From Macrostomum hystrix (lineage: Eukaryota; Platyhelminthes; Macrostomidae), in NCBI GenBank assembly GCA_950097015.1, contig CATNEN010000038.1, forward strand, positions 23,201,001-23,265,000: a stretch of 64,000 nucleotides of DNA. Reading direction: 5' to 3'. Every line of letters begins with the position of its first letter. The first letter of the stretch is position 1. This document shows, piece after piece, positions 26,201 to 38,600 of the stretch. Both the position numbers and the translations under genes were made by a program. The notes under the pieces are model-generated. The model was not told the origin of the DNA, made no database searches, and was given only the letters and a program-made list of their open reading frames with translations.

Positions 26201-27440
26201 AATTGTCCTTAGGTCCAATGTGTATATTTCATTATCGGCCTTTGCAAATAAGGGTCTAATTAAATCCTAATCTAGCACGATGCCTACTAGGTTTTTTCGA
26301 TCACCCGACCGCCGACCACATTCTAACTCCAACACCAAGTCTTAAAGATTACATTCACTTTGAGTTTGCATTTGCACATATTTAATTAACAGATTTGGAA
26401 AATTCTAGGATGCGTTCATTCTGTATTCATGAGCTCAACCAGGAAATTATTAGAGAGGTAAAAAACATGAATTTAGCGAATAGCGAATAGGTTCTGTAAT
26501 GTCAAGCTTCGAATGACGCATAGCTTGCGGAAGGGGTCGCCAACGTACCACAGTACCGCTAATCGTTGATTTCTAAAAAAGTAATTGAAAAGAGCAGGTT
26601 GAAATTGAGCAATCCAGGAAATTCTGAATTTGATTATTCAACAGACTTAAGCTTAAAATAATTTTTAAAGAGCTCTTAAACGATCGCTTAACGTTTTTTT
26701 ATTGAATACTCTAAGTAAAAATATACCATGTTAGTTTTACTGGCTACAAACGACAAACCTGACCAGTGAATAGTAGAACTCTATACTAGCCTCTGATGCA
26801 AGTTTTTGCACTTGTTTAGTCTAAAATAAGTTGTAGCAGACCTCTCAGCTCTCTCTCTATTTGTTGGATTTGGGATTGGTGAGCTGAGTATTTTGGGGGG
26901 TGGTAGCGTAAGTTATGAGGGTGAGGATAGGTATTTTCCACGCTGTTCGGGTTATACCTAAGGTAGCGCTAATGCCGGAGCGGCAAGACACTAGCTACTA
27001 ACAATGGGAGAAGAATCGACTGTTACTGGCACGAGGGCTTAGGTCACTGATCTGGGGCACACGTAATGGGTTCCGGAATTAATACGTACAGTTTCATTAG
27101 GGGGATAAAGGCGGAGTTTAGGGACTTCAAGGGGGGTATTTAGGGAACTTTAGGTGGACTTCAGATGGACTTCAGGGGGACTTTTAGATGGGATTTTAGA
27201 ACGGTATACTGGGATTTCAAAGGGATCATATAATAGGGTGGATTTGGGTAAAAGAAGGCCGACGAGAGATCTTTCAGAGAGGATTGGGAAGGCAAAGGTA
27301 TCTAACTGTTTTTCTCTTATTAGGAAAATAACTAAGGAACTCGGTTTATTTAATAGCGAAACAGGGAAAGAGGTAGGAAGTGGAATATCGCTTATATTTC
27401 GTAAAGGTTGTATCGAACGTAAAGCTAAACGTTGAGAACG
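23231..27440. other. 4.2-kb AT-rich region, no gene seen
   Basis: This stretch lies upstream of the Girdin-like gene. No ORF here shows domain-like composition or splice-linked continuation. AGGCCTAG-like words and AAGTATTAGG-like segments recur loosely, and short direct repeats such as TTACCGAAAT appear near 25960-26180. It may hold 5' UTR exons or regulatory DNA that cannot be recognised by eye. Confidence 0.4.
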
Positions 27441-27461
27441 TACGTATAGAACGTAAAGCAG

Positions 27462-27525
27462 GTCAAACAGGGTCAACAGGGTCAACTGGGTCAACTGGGT
27501 CAACTGGGTCAAGTGGGTTAACTGG
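27462..27525. repeat. 9-bp tandem repeat, GGGTCAACT
   Basis: About seven units of GGGTCAACT, GGGTCAACA or GGGTCAAGT in a row. No supported gene surrounds it. Confidence 0.85.
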
Positions 27526-27779
27526 TAAAGATCGCATTATATTCTTCTCTGTATATATATACCAAAATTGGGGTGGGTGCATGTCCCGCTTGAGTACGCA
27601 TACAACGAACAAAGAGCGCTGCGTGAGGCTACGACAAAAGCTAGCGCGTGAGAAAAAGTTGCAGGAATTCAAAATGAAAAGTGTTCTAATTATTCACTGT
27701 CTCATTCATTTTAAAGCGAATCTCTTTTTTAACCAACCTCCTTCAGGACTAGAAAAATTTTAATTGTAGCTGTATGAAA

Positions 27780-28640
27780 TGTACAATATATTGCATAATC
27801 AGTGCAAATTTAAATTACAAAAGACTTGTAAATTAAAGAAGCATTATAAAATACTTTTTCATTTATTGCAAAAAATATTTTGATAGTGATATTTACTGTG
27901 AGACAGTTGGAGATAAGAAGGAGATAATGCGAAGATCTTAAGGAGATCGCAAAAAGAGCTGTTACAGATCAGCGATTTATTAGAAGGAAAAAAAGTTCTG
28001 CCAGCCTTCAAAGTGAAAATTTATCTGATATAATTAAACGTTTAGAGGAAATATCAGTTCGATCTACTTTTGCATGTCAGCGAGCCGAAGCCAAGCGCCA
28101 TCGTGCCTCAAAAGATGCGGCGCCTCAATGTGATGATGGCGCCCATGCAGAAACCGAAATATAGAAAGACCGCTTTCGCTGGCCGCAGCGCCTGGATATG
28201 CGTCTAGCCCAGAAATGAAGGCCCATTGTTTCTGGGCGGAAATCGAGGCGGTCACCCAGGTCGCTATATTATGCGGCTTTGAGTGACTTAGCGGCGGGGA
28301 AGGGGAAGATCGCGGACGGTGACATAATTCAAAGGCATGTATGTTGTATAGCTTGGGGCACAGGTGGGAATAATCTTCGCGTCCCTGACAATCGGCCGTC
28401 CCCGCTCGAAGGCCGTTGACACCATAAAATAGTCGTGAGTCGCGTTTTTTGGCAGCGGAGGAAGCTGCGAAGGCTGCGACTGTCGGGTTTGAACGCGAAA
28501 GTTAATAATAATCTAATAAACTCAATATTAGATATTATTAAGAAGATATTATTATAAAATGCGAGGCATTTAAGAGAAAGGCGAGCCAATATACGGAGTG
28601 AAAAGAGAGTTTTGATGATGCCTATTGAAAAACGAGCAAT
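27780..28640. other. Mixed-composition region, no gene seen
   Basis: AT-rich sequence gives way at about 28030-28480 to a GC-rich block containing small hairpins (for example CCCAGAAA with TTTCTGGG near 28209-28240). The two short minus-strand ORFs here show no recognisable domain. The block may be an old repeat element related to the foldback elements that follow. Confidence 0.35.
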
Positions 28641-28647
28641 ACTGAAG

Positions 28648-28808
28648 TACATGTATAGAATAATACCCCCCTGATTTCGTTTCTTTGGCCTTGGAAAGGC
28701 TGCAAGGACGCGTTTCTTGGCGAAGGCGAAGCCGAGGCCCAGAAGCGCAGTCCGAAGCCGTTCCTAGGCCATAGACAACGATTTCAGGGTGGTATTATAG
28801 TATTTAAT
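28648..28808. repeat. Foldback element 1
   Basis: The ends are imperfect inverted repeats: left ATAGAATAATACCCCCCTGA, right (read in reverse) ATACTATAATACCACCCTGA. The GC-rich interior (GGCGAAGGCGAAGCCGAGGCC) is itself largely self-complementary. The element resembles the neighbouring one at 28.9-29.06 kb. Confidence 0.6.
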
Positions 28809-28907
28809 CCTAAAGCTTGGCCCGGCTCACGAGATTGCAAACCTAAAACTGTTTACAGCAACTGTGACCATAGACTATATGTTTAACAGCCTAGGCCGAT
28901 TAAATAA

Positions 28908-29062
28908 TAAGTATAAGTTATCACCCACTTTTTTATTTATTTTGGCCGGGAACGGCTGAGGACTCGTTTATTGGCCGAGGCGAAGCCGAGGCCAAGAAAC
29001 GATGTCCGAAGACGTTTTCGGCCATAGATAAGTCAAACAAGAGGGTGATAATGTATTTATTC
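28908..29062. repeat. Foldback element 2
   Basis: Left end AAGTTATCACCCACT and right end AGAGGGTGATAATG are inverted, with the interior CGTTTATTGGCCGAGGCGAA pairing with GCCGAGGCCAAGAAACG. The interior is clearly related to foldback element 1. Both sit inside a wider inverted repeat (28801-28830 with 29207-29237, AGCTTGGCCCGG against CCGGGCCAAGCT). Confidence 0.6.
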
Positions 29063-29554
29063 CACAGTTGAAGCCAGATAATTGTCACCGGACCAGATAA
29101 ATGTTTATCTGTCCCGGCCAGATTAATTTCAACGGCCAAATAAATAAATTTATCTGGTCTATGGGCCAATCCAACTGGGGAATAAATGCACAGAATTAAT
29201 TATAGCCAATAGGCCGGGCCAAGCTGGGGATTAAATAAAGTACGAGCCGTAACATAATGTAAATTAAAGCGGTGAGCCAGGAAATGACTCATGTACTATC
29301 GTCTATGGTTTTTTCCGAAGTCAATCAAAAGATAATCCTTTTTTAAATTAACTACGAAACTTATCACATTTTTATTAAGAAAACATATACCCGTGGATTT
29401 GAGCAAATGGGCTTCAGTTGGTAAGTTCTTGAACGAATTTGCTTTGTTCAGACTCTTATGTCATGGTCTTTATACTATAACTAAGGATATATTAGTGTAA
29501 GGTGAGCAAATAAATGGGATATATATGAACATGAGGGAACTCCACCAACCAGAT

Positions 29555-30425
29555 TTTTAGGAGACACCTGCTCGATCCAACCACAGATTTGGGGATCGAG
29601 ACAGCTGCAGCAACCACAGATTTGGGGAGACAGCTGCACCAACCACAGTTTTGGGAAGACAGCTGCAGCAACCACAGATTTGGGAAGACAGCTGCACCAA
29701 CCACAGTTTTGGGAAGACAGCTGCTGCAGCAACCAAAGTTTTGGGAAGACAGCTGCACCAACCACAGTTTTGGGAAGACAGCTGCACCAACCACAGATTT
29801 GGGAAGACAGCTGCAGCAACCACAGTTTTGGGAAGACAGCTGCACCAACCACAGATTTGGGAAGACAGCTGCAGCAACCACAGTTTTGGGAAGACAGCTG
29901 CACCAACCACAGATTTGGGAAGACAGCTGCAGCAACCACAGTTTTGGGGAGACAGCTGCAGCAACCACAGTTTTGGGAAGACAGCTGCAGCAACCACAGT
30001 TTTGGGGAGACAGCTGCACCAACCACAGTTTTGGGGAGACAGCTGCACCAACCACAGATTTAGGAATCGAGACAGCTGCACCAACCACAGTTTTGGGAAG
30101 ACAGCTGCACCAACCACAGTTTTGGGGAGACAGCTGCAGCAACCACAGCTTTGGGAAGACAGCTGCAGCAACCACAGTTTTGGGAAGACAGCTGCACCAA
30201 CCACAGTTTTGGGAAGACAGCTGCACCAACCACAGTTTTGGGGAGACAGCTGCAGCAACCACAGCTTTGGGGAGACAACCACAGTTTTGGGAAGACAGCT
30301 GCAGCAACCACAGTTTTGGGAAGACAGCTATAGCAACCACAGATTTGGGGATCGAGACAGCTGCACCAACCACAGTTTTGGGGAGACAGCTGCACCAACC
30401 ACATAATTGGGGAGACACCTGCATA
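29555..30425. repeat. 29-bp minisatellite before the small membrane-protein gene
   Basis: About thirty units of 29 bp, built from GGGAAGACAGCTGCACCAAC followed by CACAGTTTT, alternating AGCAACC/ACCAACC and ACAGTTTT/ACAGATTT forms, with occasional GGGATCGAGACAG units. It ends about 50 bp before a splice-acceptor-like sequence, so it may lie in a 5' UTR intron. It yields long spurious ORFs in several frames of both strands. Confidence 0.93.
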
Positions 30426-30481
30426 CCTTGAATTGCCTCTTCTAATCACTTCAGAAGCTTTCATGCTTTTGAGTCTACAGA

Positions 30482-30742
30482 ATGTCATCGTATCCAGTTG
30501 ACGGTTCGTTAGTCGACTGCAACGTGGGCATCGTGATGATGATAATAGCCTTCTTATTGCCAGTGGCTCTAACTTTTTTCTACATGTGGATCTGCGTCTG
30601 GTTCTGGTACAACCCAACTCTAGCCAAATTCGCTTACGGCTGGTCGCAAAATCTATTAGACTTGTCCCGTTCGTCAACTCAGCAATCTGGTGCTGATATC
30701 CCGGCTAAATCGCCTGAGCATATGTCTGCAAAGATCGACTAG
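30482..30742 (+). CDS. Small single-pass membrane protein, unrecognised
   Basis: An 86-residue ORF with one strongly hydrophobic segment at about residues 16-41 (VGIVMMIIAFLLPVALTFFY and on), flanked by a short acidic or neutral N-terminus and a C-terminal Ser-rich tail ending in MSAKID. No signal peptide cleavage site is obvious, and it could be a signal-anchor protein. An acceptor-like TCTACAG lies one base before the ATG, consistent with a 5' UTR intron holding the minisatellite or with a trans-splice site. I do not recognise the family. The composition is unlike the surrounding repeat-derived ORFs, which is the main support for a real gene. Confidence 0.55.
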   Translation: MSSYPVDGSLVDCNVGIVMMIIAFLLPVALTFFYMWICVWFWYNPTLAKFAYGWSQNLLDLSRSSTQQSGADIPAKSPEHMSAKID

Positions 30743-31061
30743 CTATATGTGGCAATTTGAATTAAGGATATCTAATATCTAAAAATTGAAGGTATACTTC
30801 TCTTAGATCGAAGCAGTTTTTATTGCTGGTAGTTTTGCACGTCCAGCGACTATAGTAACGCATATAAGCATTGATTTCTTGTGCATATATTCATAAAAAT
30901 AATGCATTTGAATTGTCAAAATATAAATTTTAAGACAATATAATAGTTTTTCATTCTAACTTTGTTGTTACATGCAAGCCGAACATCAGTACATTGTGTC
31001 TATTGTAGATAAATAACCGTGGAATTATGGCTTTGACGGGGAGTAAACTACACTCAGTAAT

Positions 31062-31166
31062 TAAAGTAAGTAAGTAAATAAGTAAGTAAGTAAGTAAGTA
31101 AGTAAATAAGTAAGTAAGTAAATAAGTAAGTAAGTAAGTAAGTAAGTAAATAAGTAAGTAAGTAAA

Positions 31167-31234
<68 letters not shown>

Positions 31235-31294
31235 TAAGTAAGTAAGTAAATAAGTAAGTAAGTAAGTAAATAAGTAAGTAAGTAAGTAAGTAAA

Positions 31295-31363
<69 letters not shown>

Positions 31364-31375
31364 TAAGTAATAAGT
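31062..31375. repeat. (AAGT)n microsatellite, left block
   Basis: About 75 tetranucleotide units, mainly AAGT with interspersed AAAT. It immediately precedes the GC-richer block at 31.38-32.16 kb, which is followed by a second AAGT array. Confidence 0.95.
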
Positions 31376-32165
31376 AATGGTTGCAAAGCTGGAACTGTTC
31401 ACAAGCAACTGTTTGGCATCAATTTTTCAATTGCGCTGGCCTGGAGTCGGTGGTTCCCGCCGCGAGGTCCTTCCACTGTTCTCTGTAACTCCGAAGGAGG
31501 GGCTACTGACAAGCGGGAGTGTGTGAACGGTCCGGTAAATCCTCCCTGGATGGGCTCCGGGAGATGATCCCAGCCGCAACTGGTAACATCCTGAAAAAGG
31601 ATGGCTAACTAGTCCTTGGAGGGCCTCGTTTGCAGATTCGAGGATAACTAAATCGGTGTCTGACTGAGGCAAGGAATTTGGTCTCGTAAAATGGCCAGAG
31701 ATCTGAGTCTGAAAGTCAAAGAGCATATGTGTCGGGTATAAGCCAGGTGGTGTCCTACTGGATGACGCCTTAGTAAATACCTTTATTTCCGCATACTGGC
31801 CGCCATGTTCCCAGTGGAGTACTGGTATGCCCAAGGACCCTCCATTGTCGGGCGGCCTATTCCGGTCGGCAATGTGGTTCTTTTACTCAATGCCTGCATG
31901 CGCGGCCGCCAGGCTCTGCCTGGTTGGTCGGGCTTTCTCTCTATTAAGACTTTCGCTTGCGTTGGTCCGCAGAAGAACAGGGCGTCGAGTTTAGTGGCAT
32001 GCGTGGAGCCAGGAAATGGGAGTTTCTGCAGTTCTCCTCTTTTACTGCTGAGACACAAGGGACGATACGGCCCGTCCTCCTTCGGGGTTAACCTCCGCGA
32101 CCTCTGTCGCGGAGGCCCGTTGGGGGGCGGAGTCCGCCGCGCCCCAAACCCCCCGCGGAAATAAA
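31376..32165 (+). mobile_element. Possible retroelement-like insert between AAGT arrays
   Basis: A roughly 780-bp block, richer in GC than its surroundings, lies between two AAGT arrays. Near its right end a hairpin with perfect 10-bp arms (32092-32101 CCTCCGCGAC with 32106-32115) is followed by another GC-rich stem and then AAATAAAATAAGTAAG. Non-LTR elements often end in a structured 3' part and a microsatellite tail, so a truncated element whose tail is AAGT is one explanation. No reverse transcriptase motif was seen; the 119-codon ORF at 31805 is not recognised. Confidence 0.4.
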
Positions 32166-32195
32166 ATAAGTAAGTAAAATAAGTAAGTAAGTAAT

Positions 32196-32248
<53 letters not shown>

Positions 32249-32285
32249 GAGTAAGTAAGTAAGTAAGTAATTAAGTAAGTCAGTA
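32166..32285. repeat. (AAGT)n microsatellite, right block
   Basis: About 27 AAGT units with a few AATT and AAAT changes, directly after the GC-rich hairpin block. It could be that element's tail or the rest of a microsatellite split by an insertion. Confidence 0.93.
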
Positions 32286-32652
32286 TTGAAAAGTAAGTAT
32301 GTAAGAGTTAAGAGTATTTAAGCAACCCCGAGTATAGTAATGACAAATGGTTGATACGATACCTCATATTCTTATCCTCATAGTCTTAAGTCGAACTAGT
32401 TTAAACCAAATTATTTTTATTAAGATATGGCAACGTAAAATAAGCGTTGCACTAGTCAGTTTGTTACGAAACATAAAGTTTTGCTTTACTACTCAGTTTA
32501 TGAACTCCCGTTGCTGTGTTCGGATGCGTGCCCACTCAAATACAAACGCTGCTTTGTAGACGATTTAATTATCGAGAACATTTTGTTCATCGTTCTAAAA
32601 CGTTTAAACCACTAGGCTTAAAATCTGTATAGAGGTTTGCAGTCTAACTAAA

Positions 32653-35600
32653 ATGGCCATGCAAGTAATACCAATGGATCATAATGGAGACCACAATCCA
32701 CTTCGACTGAGAGGAAACAGTGAGTAACTTTTTTTTAATTTTTTCAGCTTTTCAATTAAAGAAAAAATATCTTAGCTATGTGCCTATATTCCAGTCTAAA
32801 TGCTACGAGTGAGAAATAAATATTTTGCTGACTAATTCTATCTAAGTTATTGATTTTTTATTTAGGCTATTAGTGGTGCATAAGTTTTATTAAATCATTT
32901 TCAGTTTTGCTTGGAATGACGTATCGTAACTTCAATTAAAAGGGACTTTTTACTAACAACTTTCGATCGTTTTTTAATCTGAAGTTGTTAACAATAAATT
33001 ATATGAAATAATAAAATAACATAATTAAAAACCGAAGAGTATGTATAAGTCATAGATAATGCAAGTTATGTCTTAACTCTAAAAAATGTCATTTTTAAGT
33101 TAAGACAATTTAATGATTAATGATTGATGAGTTATAATTAAACAGAAAAAATGATACATTTAGGTCTAGAAAAAATATATGGAAGTTGTTGTCAAAGTTA
33201 ATTATATTCTATCAATATCTTTTAATTTTTACAACTTTTGTACACACAAAAATATTTCTCCAATCATTATTCAACAGGCCAAGCACTGGAGAATAAGCGG
33301 CGCAATGAAGCGGTCAATGAAATTCTGAAGCCGCCTCCGCAACCATTCAGAGAGGCCCAGATTGATTCGCTGCAAGCATACGCAAACACTGAGCTTAATT
33401 TCAAGTACATAATCAAGTTGTTTTTGCAATTGACGTTTCTATCAAATTTTAACTTTTGAAAATATAAAAATAATGTTGACATTGACTCTCTTGAGTTGCA
33501 ATAATAATTAAAGTACTTTGTAGATAACAAAACTGTAGCTAAGTTAACTTTATACGTTAACATTTTTCATTCGCAAAACAGCAGACCGCAGCAGCAACAG
33601 ATTCAGGATGAAAGTCTGACTAAAAAAGCTACAAATCCATTTGGGACGTGAGTATATTTTATTTTTGGACTCAAAATATAATTTTTTTCAACGGCTTTAC
33701 CTAATTTGAACTGGGTGCTGAACTTTGACATTGACATCAGTGAGTCACCAGAGGAGAAGGCAGCCAGACATCAACGCGAAGCCGAAGAAGACATCAGGCG
33801 CTACAAAGAGGAGCGGAAGAGGCAGACGCTGGAGCACAGTCTGGAGAAGAAACGGGTGAGTTGCATTTTTATGCTTGGCTGGAGCTTGGATGTCCATTCA
33901 GTTCGGATTGGTAGCCTTAGGGTGGTTAGGGTGTCAGATTCATTACTTGAAGGTCGGTGGTTCGATTCTCGACCCCACTGGAACAATTTGTGTCCTTTAG
34001 CAAGACAGTTAACTCTGCATTGCTTCAGTTCACCCAGCATGTGGCGTCCCCCCAGTCCATGGAGTGAACAGAACATCTGCGGCTGTGCTGTCGGCTGCAC
34101 ATCTGGTCCAATTCGTGCAGGCTTTAGAAATGGAGGATTATGATTACTTATTTTATTATTGGCTGGGAACTTTGCATTTAATTTAGTATCAACAAACAAC
34201 AAGTAATCCTCATCACAGTATATTAGAGTCTTAACTTTCTAAGTATCAAACATATGTTATTCTGAAAAGAAAAGCTTTTATAGGAAATTTAAATTTCCGC
34301 ATTTCGTTGCCATGACAACCGCAGGACCTGCAGATGCTGCAGACCTATTATCCGTGGGGCAGACCAGGTCACGGCGCGCCGCTAGGCCTGCCTGATCAGC
34401 AGGAAGCGTTGAAGAAACGGAAGTTCCTAGTAGCCGACGATGGCCAGACTCAGGGTTGGCAGGATGCGACGGACACCGGCGCTGGAGAATTCAACAATGA
34501 CGGAGAGACTGGGGTGAGGAATCTTTTGAATATAGTTTCCTTTGCACTTTTAGATCAGCTGAGTGATGTATAGTTGAATCTTAACTGCCGTCGTTAAAAT
34601 ATTTGATGGGAGTAACAGTTGAGGTATTGGAGTGACAGGTAGGGGAGTGACAGGTGTTGGAGTGACAGTTAGTGGAGTGACAGGTGTTGGAGTGACAGGT
34701 ATTGGAGTGACAAGAAGTCGAGTGACAGGTGGTGGAGTGACAGGTAGTGGAGTGACAGGAAGTCGAGTGACAGGTAGGGGAGTGGCAGGCGTTGGAGTGA
34801 CAGGGGAGTGACTGGTAGTGGAGTTATAGGTAGTGGAGTGACAGGTGGTGCAGTGACAGTTATTGTAGTGACAGGTAGTGGAGTGGCAGGTGGTGGAGTG
34901 ACAGGTGGTGCAGTGACAGTTATTGTAGTGACAGGTAGTGGAGTGGCAGGTAGTGGAGTGGCAGGTGGTGGAGTGACAGGTAGTGGAGTGACAGGAAGTC
35001 GAGTGACAGGTAGGGGAGTGGCAGGCATTGGAGTGACAGGGGAGTGACAGGTAGTGGAGTGAAATGTAGTGTAGTGACAGGTAGTGGAGTGACAGGTGGT
35101 GCAGTGACAGTTATTGTAGTGACAGGTGGTGGAGTAACAGGTGGTGGACTGATTGTTGATTTGCGTGGCATATGCCAGATTATGCTACGCTCGTACACGC
35201 CAGTCTCCATGCCATTTCATACAAGCTACTGCTCAACCGTCCGGGTCACGGAGCCCCACTGCGCAGCCAGTCTGGTCGACTCATTACCCAACTGCCGGCA
35301 GATCCGGCCTTACGTTTTGATCGCGCCGGTGGAGGCGGGCGTCGCGGACGAGATCCCGTCGAGACTCTGCGGTACAGACAGCCAGATGGTGGACAGAGCT
35401 ATGCTAGGGAGCTTGGTAAGCTGCCTCTCGCACCCAAGTCCCTGAGCGGGATTCCGCGGCGAGGTCGCATTTGCTTGGGGCGCAGCCATGCAACCTCATA
35501 GGTACGGTAGATGTACACACCTGTATGAGCGTGTGCTCAGGAGTCGGCAGAATGGGCAGAACAGCATCCTCGCTGGCTGTGGGTCTACTGTCACCAAATG

Positions 35601-38600
35601 ATGTGCCATTGGCCGCAACCCTCCTGCAAATACTATTTAGTACGAGTCGGGTCAAGAAAGCGATATTAATGGAAGGACTGGGACTCAATTTTTTATTCGA
35701 CTGTCATTTAGTAATCATGGAAATTTATTTTACGCTCGCTATTTAACTTCAACTTCCTCTGCAGACCTGCACATTCAGCAACAGAAGCAGCAGCGAGAAT
35801 TGGAACGCAATTTCGAGCTGCAGGAGGAATTGAACACTGTAAATAAATTTAAACAAATGTTTTTCTAACACTACTGTTAGTAGAGAGAAGAGATTGAAGA
35901 GGAGCTTCTAGCCGAACGGTTATAGCTCCAGGAATTTTGGAGTTTCAATATCGGTCGAACAAAATTGATAGTCGTCATGAAGTTGTGGGTCGCACCGACC
36001 CCAGTCCATGGACTGAACATCTATCTGTACACAGCCTCTGGGTGTCACTGTGATTCCGTGGCAAGGCACAATAGGCACAAACAGAGTGTACGCTATACAC
36101 CGTGTGTCTGTGTGTGTTCATGCTGTCCACAGACCTCAATACTAACATTGTGACTATATTGTGATTAATAAATAGAGCAAAGAATACGTTTGTTATTATT
36201 TTCAGCTCCAGTATGACCCATTCGGTAAGCCGGGCGCTGGCGCGCCGAACAATCCTCAGCAGCATCAGCAGCAGCAGCAGCATTTAGCCGACGCGCAGAA
36301 GCAGCAGCTGCACCAGAGACGTCAAGAGGCTGCTGAACTGGCTGCCGACTTTAGCCAGCAGCAGCAGCAGCAGTACTATGGCCAGGGTGATTGGCAGGGA
36401 ATGCGTCAACCGCTGCAGGGCAGGGATCAGTGGTATCAGGTGAGTCACGTTCCCAAAAGTTATATCCATACCTGTTTGATTCCTTACCTGCTTGATTCCT
36501 TACCTGTTTGATTCCATACCAGTTTAATCCCTTACCTGTTAGACATCATACATGTAAAAAATCGGAAAATTTAGATCCCATACCATTGAGATCCAGTACC
36601 ATTGAGATCCAGCACCATTGAGATCCAGCACCATTGAGATCCAGCACCATTGAGATCCAGCACCATTGAGATCCAGCACCATTGAGATCCAGCACCATTG
36701 AGATCCAGCACCATTGAGATCCAGCACCATTGAGATCCAGCACCATTAAAAACAGGACTCTTTATCTAAAACTTGTTCCGCATAGGCACAACAGCGTCAT
36801 CCTGAAGACACTCAGTCGGCACCGAATCCACGACCTCAATTGTCACCGCTGCATCAGCATCAGCAGCAGCAGCAGCAGCAGCAGCAGGGGCAGAGCACAT
36901 ATCAGCCATTCGGCCGACCAGGAGCCGGTGCTCCGATACGCGATCGCGAAGGTCGCATTGTGCCCTCGGTGTTCGGCGCCACAGCCAAATTCGAAGAGAT
37001 TCCTGGAGAGAAGCAGAGAAGAGCAGAAGCTGCAAAGATCTACTCACAGGAGTTGGGTGGGTTCTCGGAGAAAAATGATTGCTGATTACTAATAGTAGTT
37101 TAGATAGTTGAGCCTAAAGCTTCAGGAAGGTTAGCTGAGCTTCAGGAAGGTTAGCTGAACCTCAATAAGGTTAGCTGAGCTTCAGGATGGTTAGTTGAGC
37201 TTCAGGAAGGTTAGCTGAGATTCAGAAAGGTTAGTTGAGTTTCAGGAAGGTTAGTTGAGATTCAGGAAGGTTAGCTGAGCTTCAGGAAGGTTAGTTGAGC
37301 TTCAGGAAGGTTAGCTGAGCTTCAGGAAGGGTGCTTCAGCTTTAGGAAGGGTCAAATGGGTTAGTTGAATTATAGTAATGGTTATTAATAAACTTCAAAA
37401 AGGTAGCTAAACTTCAGGTAAACTTTATGTGCTTCAGGGGGATTAGCTGAGCTTCAGCAGGGCCTTATCAAATCTAAACAAATAGCACCTCACTCCGCAG
37501 AGCGCGGTCTCATTGAGCAGAGTCTCAACCGGAGGCTGGAGGAGCAGCAGCGCAGAGCACCTGTGAGTCCGTGCTCAATTGTTTATCCATTTTTATCCGA
37601 ATCCCATAGGCCTAAAAATATTCTCCCACTTTCAATCGACAGATTGAGAATCCCATAGCTGAGCAGATAGCCAGGAGTTCAGTTGGGAAGCCGCCTAGAG
37701 ATCCGAGAACCGGAGTCCTGCTGGACCAGCACCTGCCATCTAGTGACGTCACCCACATCAGCTACAAGACTCCAAGACACAAGTTCCAGTCAGTCACTGG
37801 CTATCAGGTCAGGAATCAGGCTTGTACCTGTTGAAACTGTTTATTCCTATTGTCTACTATCTACTATCGTCGGGGGGATGAGTGGCTGAAGACCGCTTCT
37901 GGCACAAAGGTCCCTGAGCTCGATTCCGCGGCGAGGCCACACACAAGTCCAATCCTACATTCACACAATGTCTAATCTTACATTCACACAATGTCCAATC
38001 TTACATTCACACAATGTCCAATCTTACATTCACACAATGTCCAATCTTACATTCACACAATGTCCAATCTTACCACACAATGTTTTATCTGACATTCAAT
38101 CATTCACAATATTTGTTCAGCCGCTGCCAGACTTCGTCCAGACCGCCAGCGGCTACGGCAGCGAGTTGGAGCGGGCCGCGATGGAGCGAGCCGCCGCCAG
38201 GAGGCTGGATCGGGCTCGCGAAATTCACGAGGCCGACAGGCACGCGGAGGCATTCGACAGGATGTTCGGCCGTCCGGGCGCCGGGGCGCCTGTACCAGCG
38301 GGCGCCAAGAAGGTGAATCTGGACAGGGCGCTGCACAATCCTGATGGAATGGTGGGTAGAATTTCAACTGCGGTCATTGCTTGCTTGTTTTTTTATGTTC
38401 GAACTTCTTGTAATGTCAGATTTTCTGTTGGAGAAACAACTAGAGAACTATTTTTTTAAAACTCCACTAGCGCAATGAGTACAAGAAGACGGTGAACCAT
38501 TTGTCGGATGTACCCAGTACCTCCTACGTGCGTAATACTAACGGAAGTAACCATGGCAACGCCTACGAGATCCATACTGACAGTCAGGCAGGTGTTCATG

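Noticed and set aside
28064-28652. Minus-strand ORFs of 63 and 107 codons
   Set aside because: Composition is not protein-like and no splice-linked extension was found; the region looks like degraded repeat DNA.
29481-30677. Overlapping 181-310-codon ORFs on both strands
   Set aside because: All come from the 29-bp minisatellite, which has few stops in any frame; the proteins are pure repeats.
31805-32164. 119-codon ORF as a transposon protein
   Set aside because: It shows no reverse transcriptase, endonuclease or zinc-knuckle motif; only the structural argument for a mobile element remains.
35878-35925. Mini-exon with EEIEEELLAER reading between CSPP1-like exons 7 and 8
   Set aside because: It fits the protein style, but its length breaks the phase and the downstream donor (GTTATA) is poor, so it was left out. 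The exons on either side already join in phase 0.
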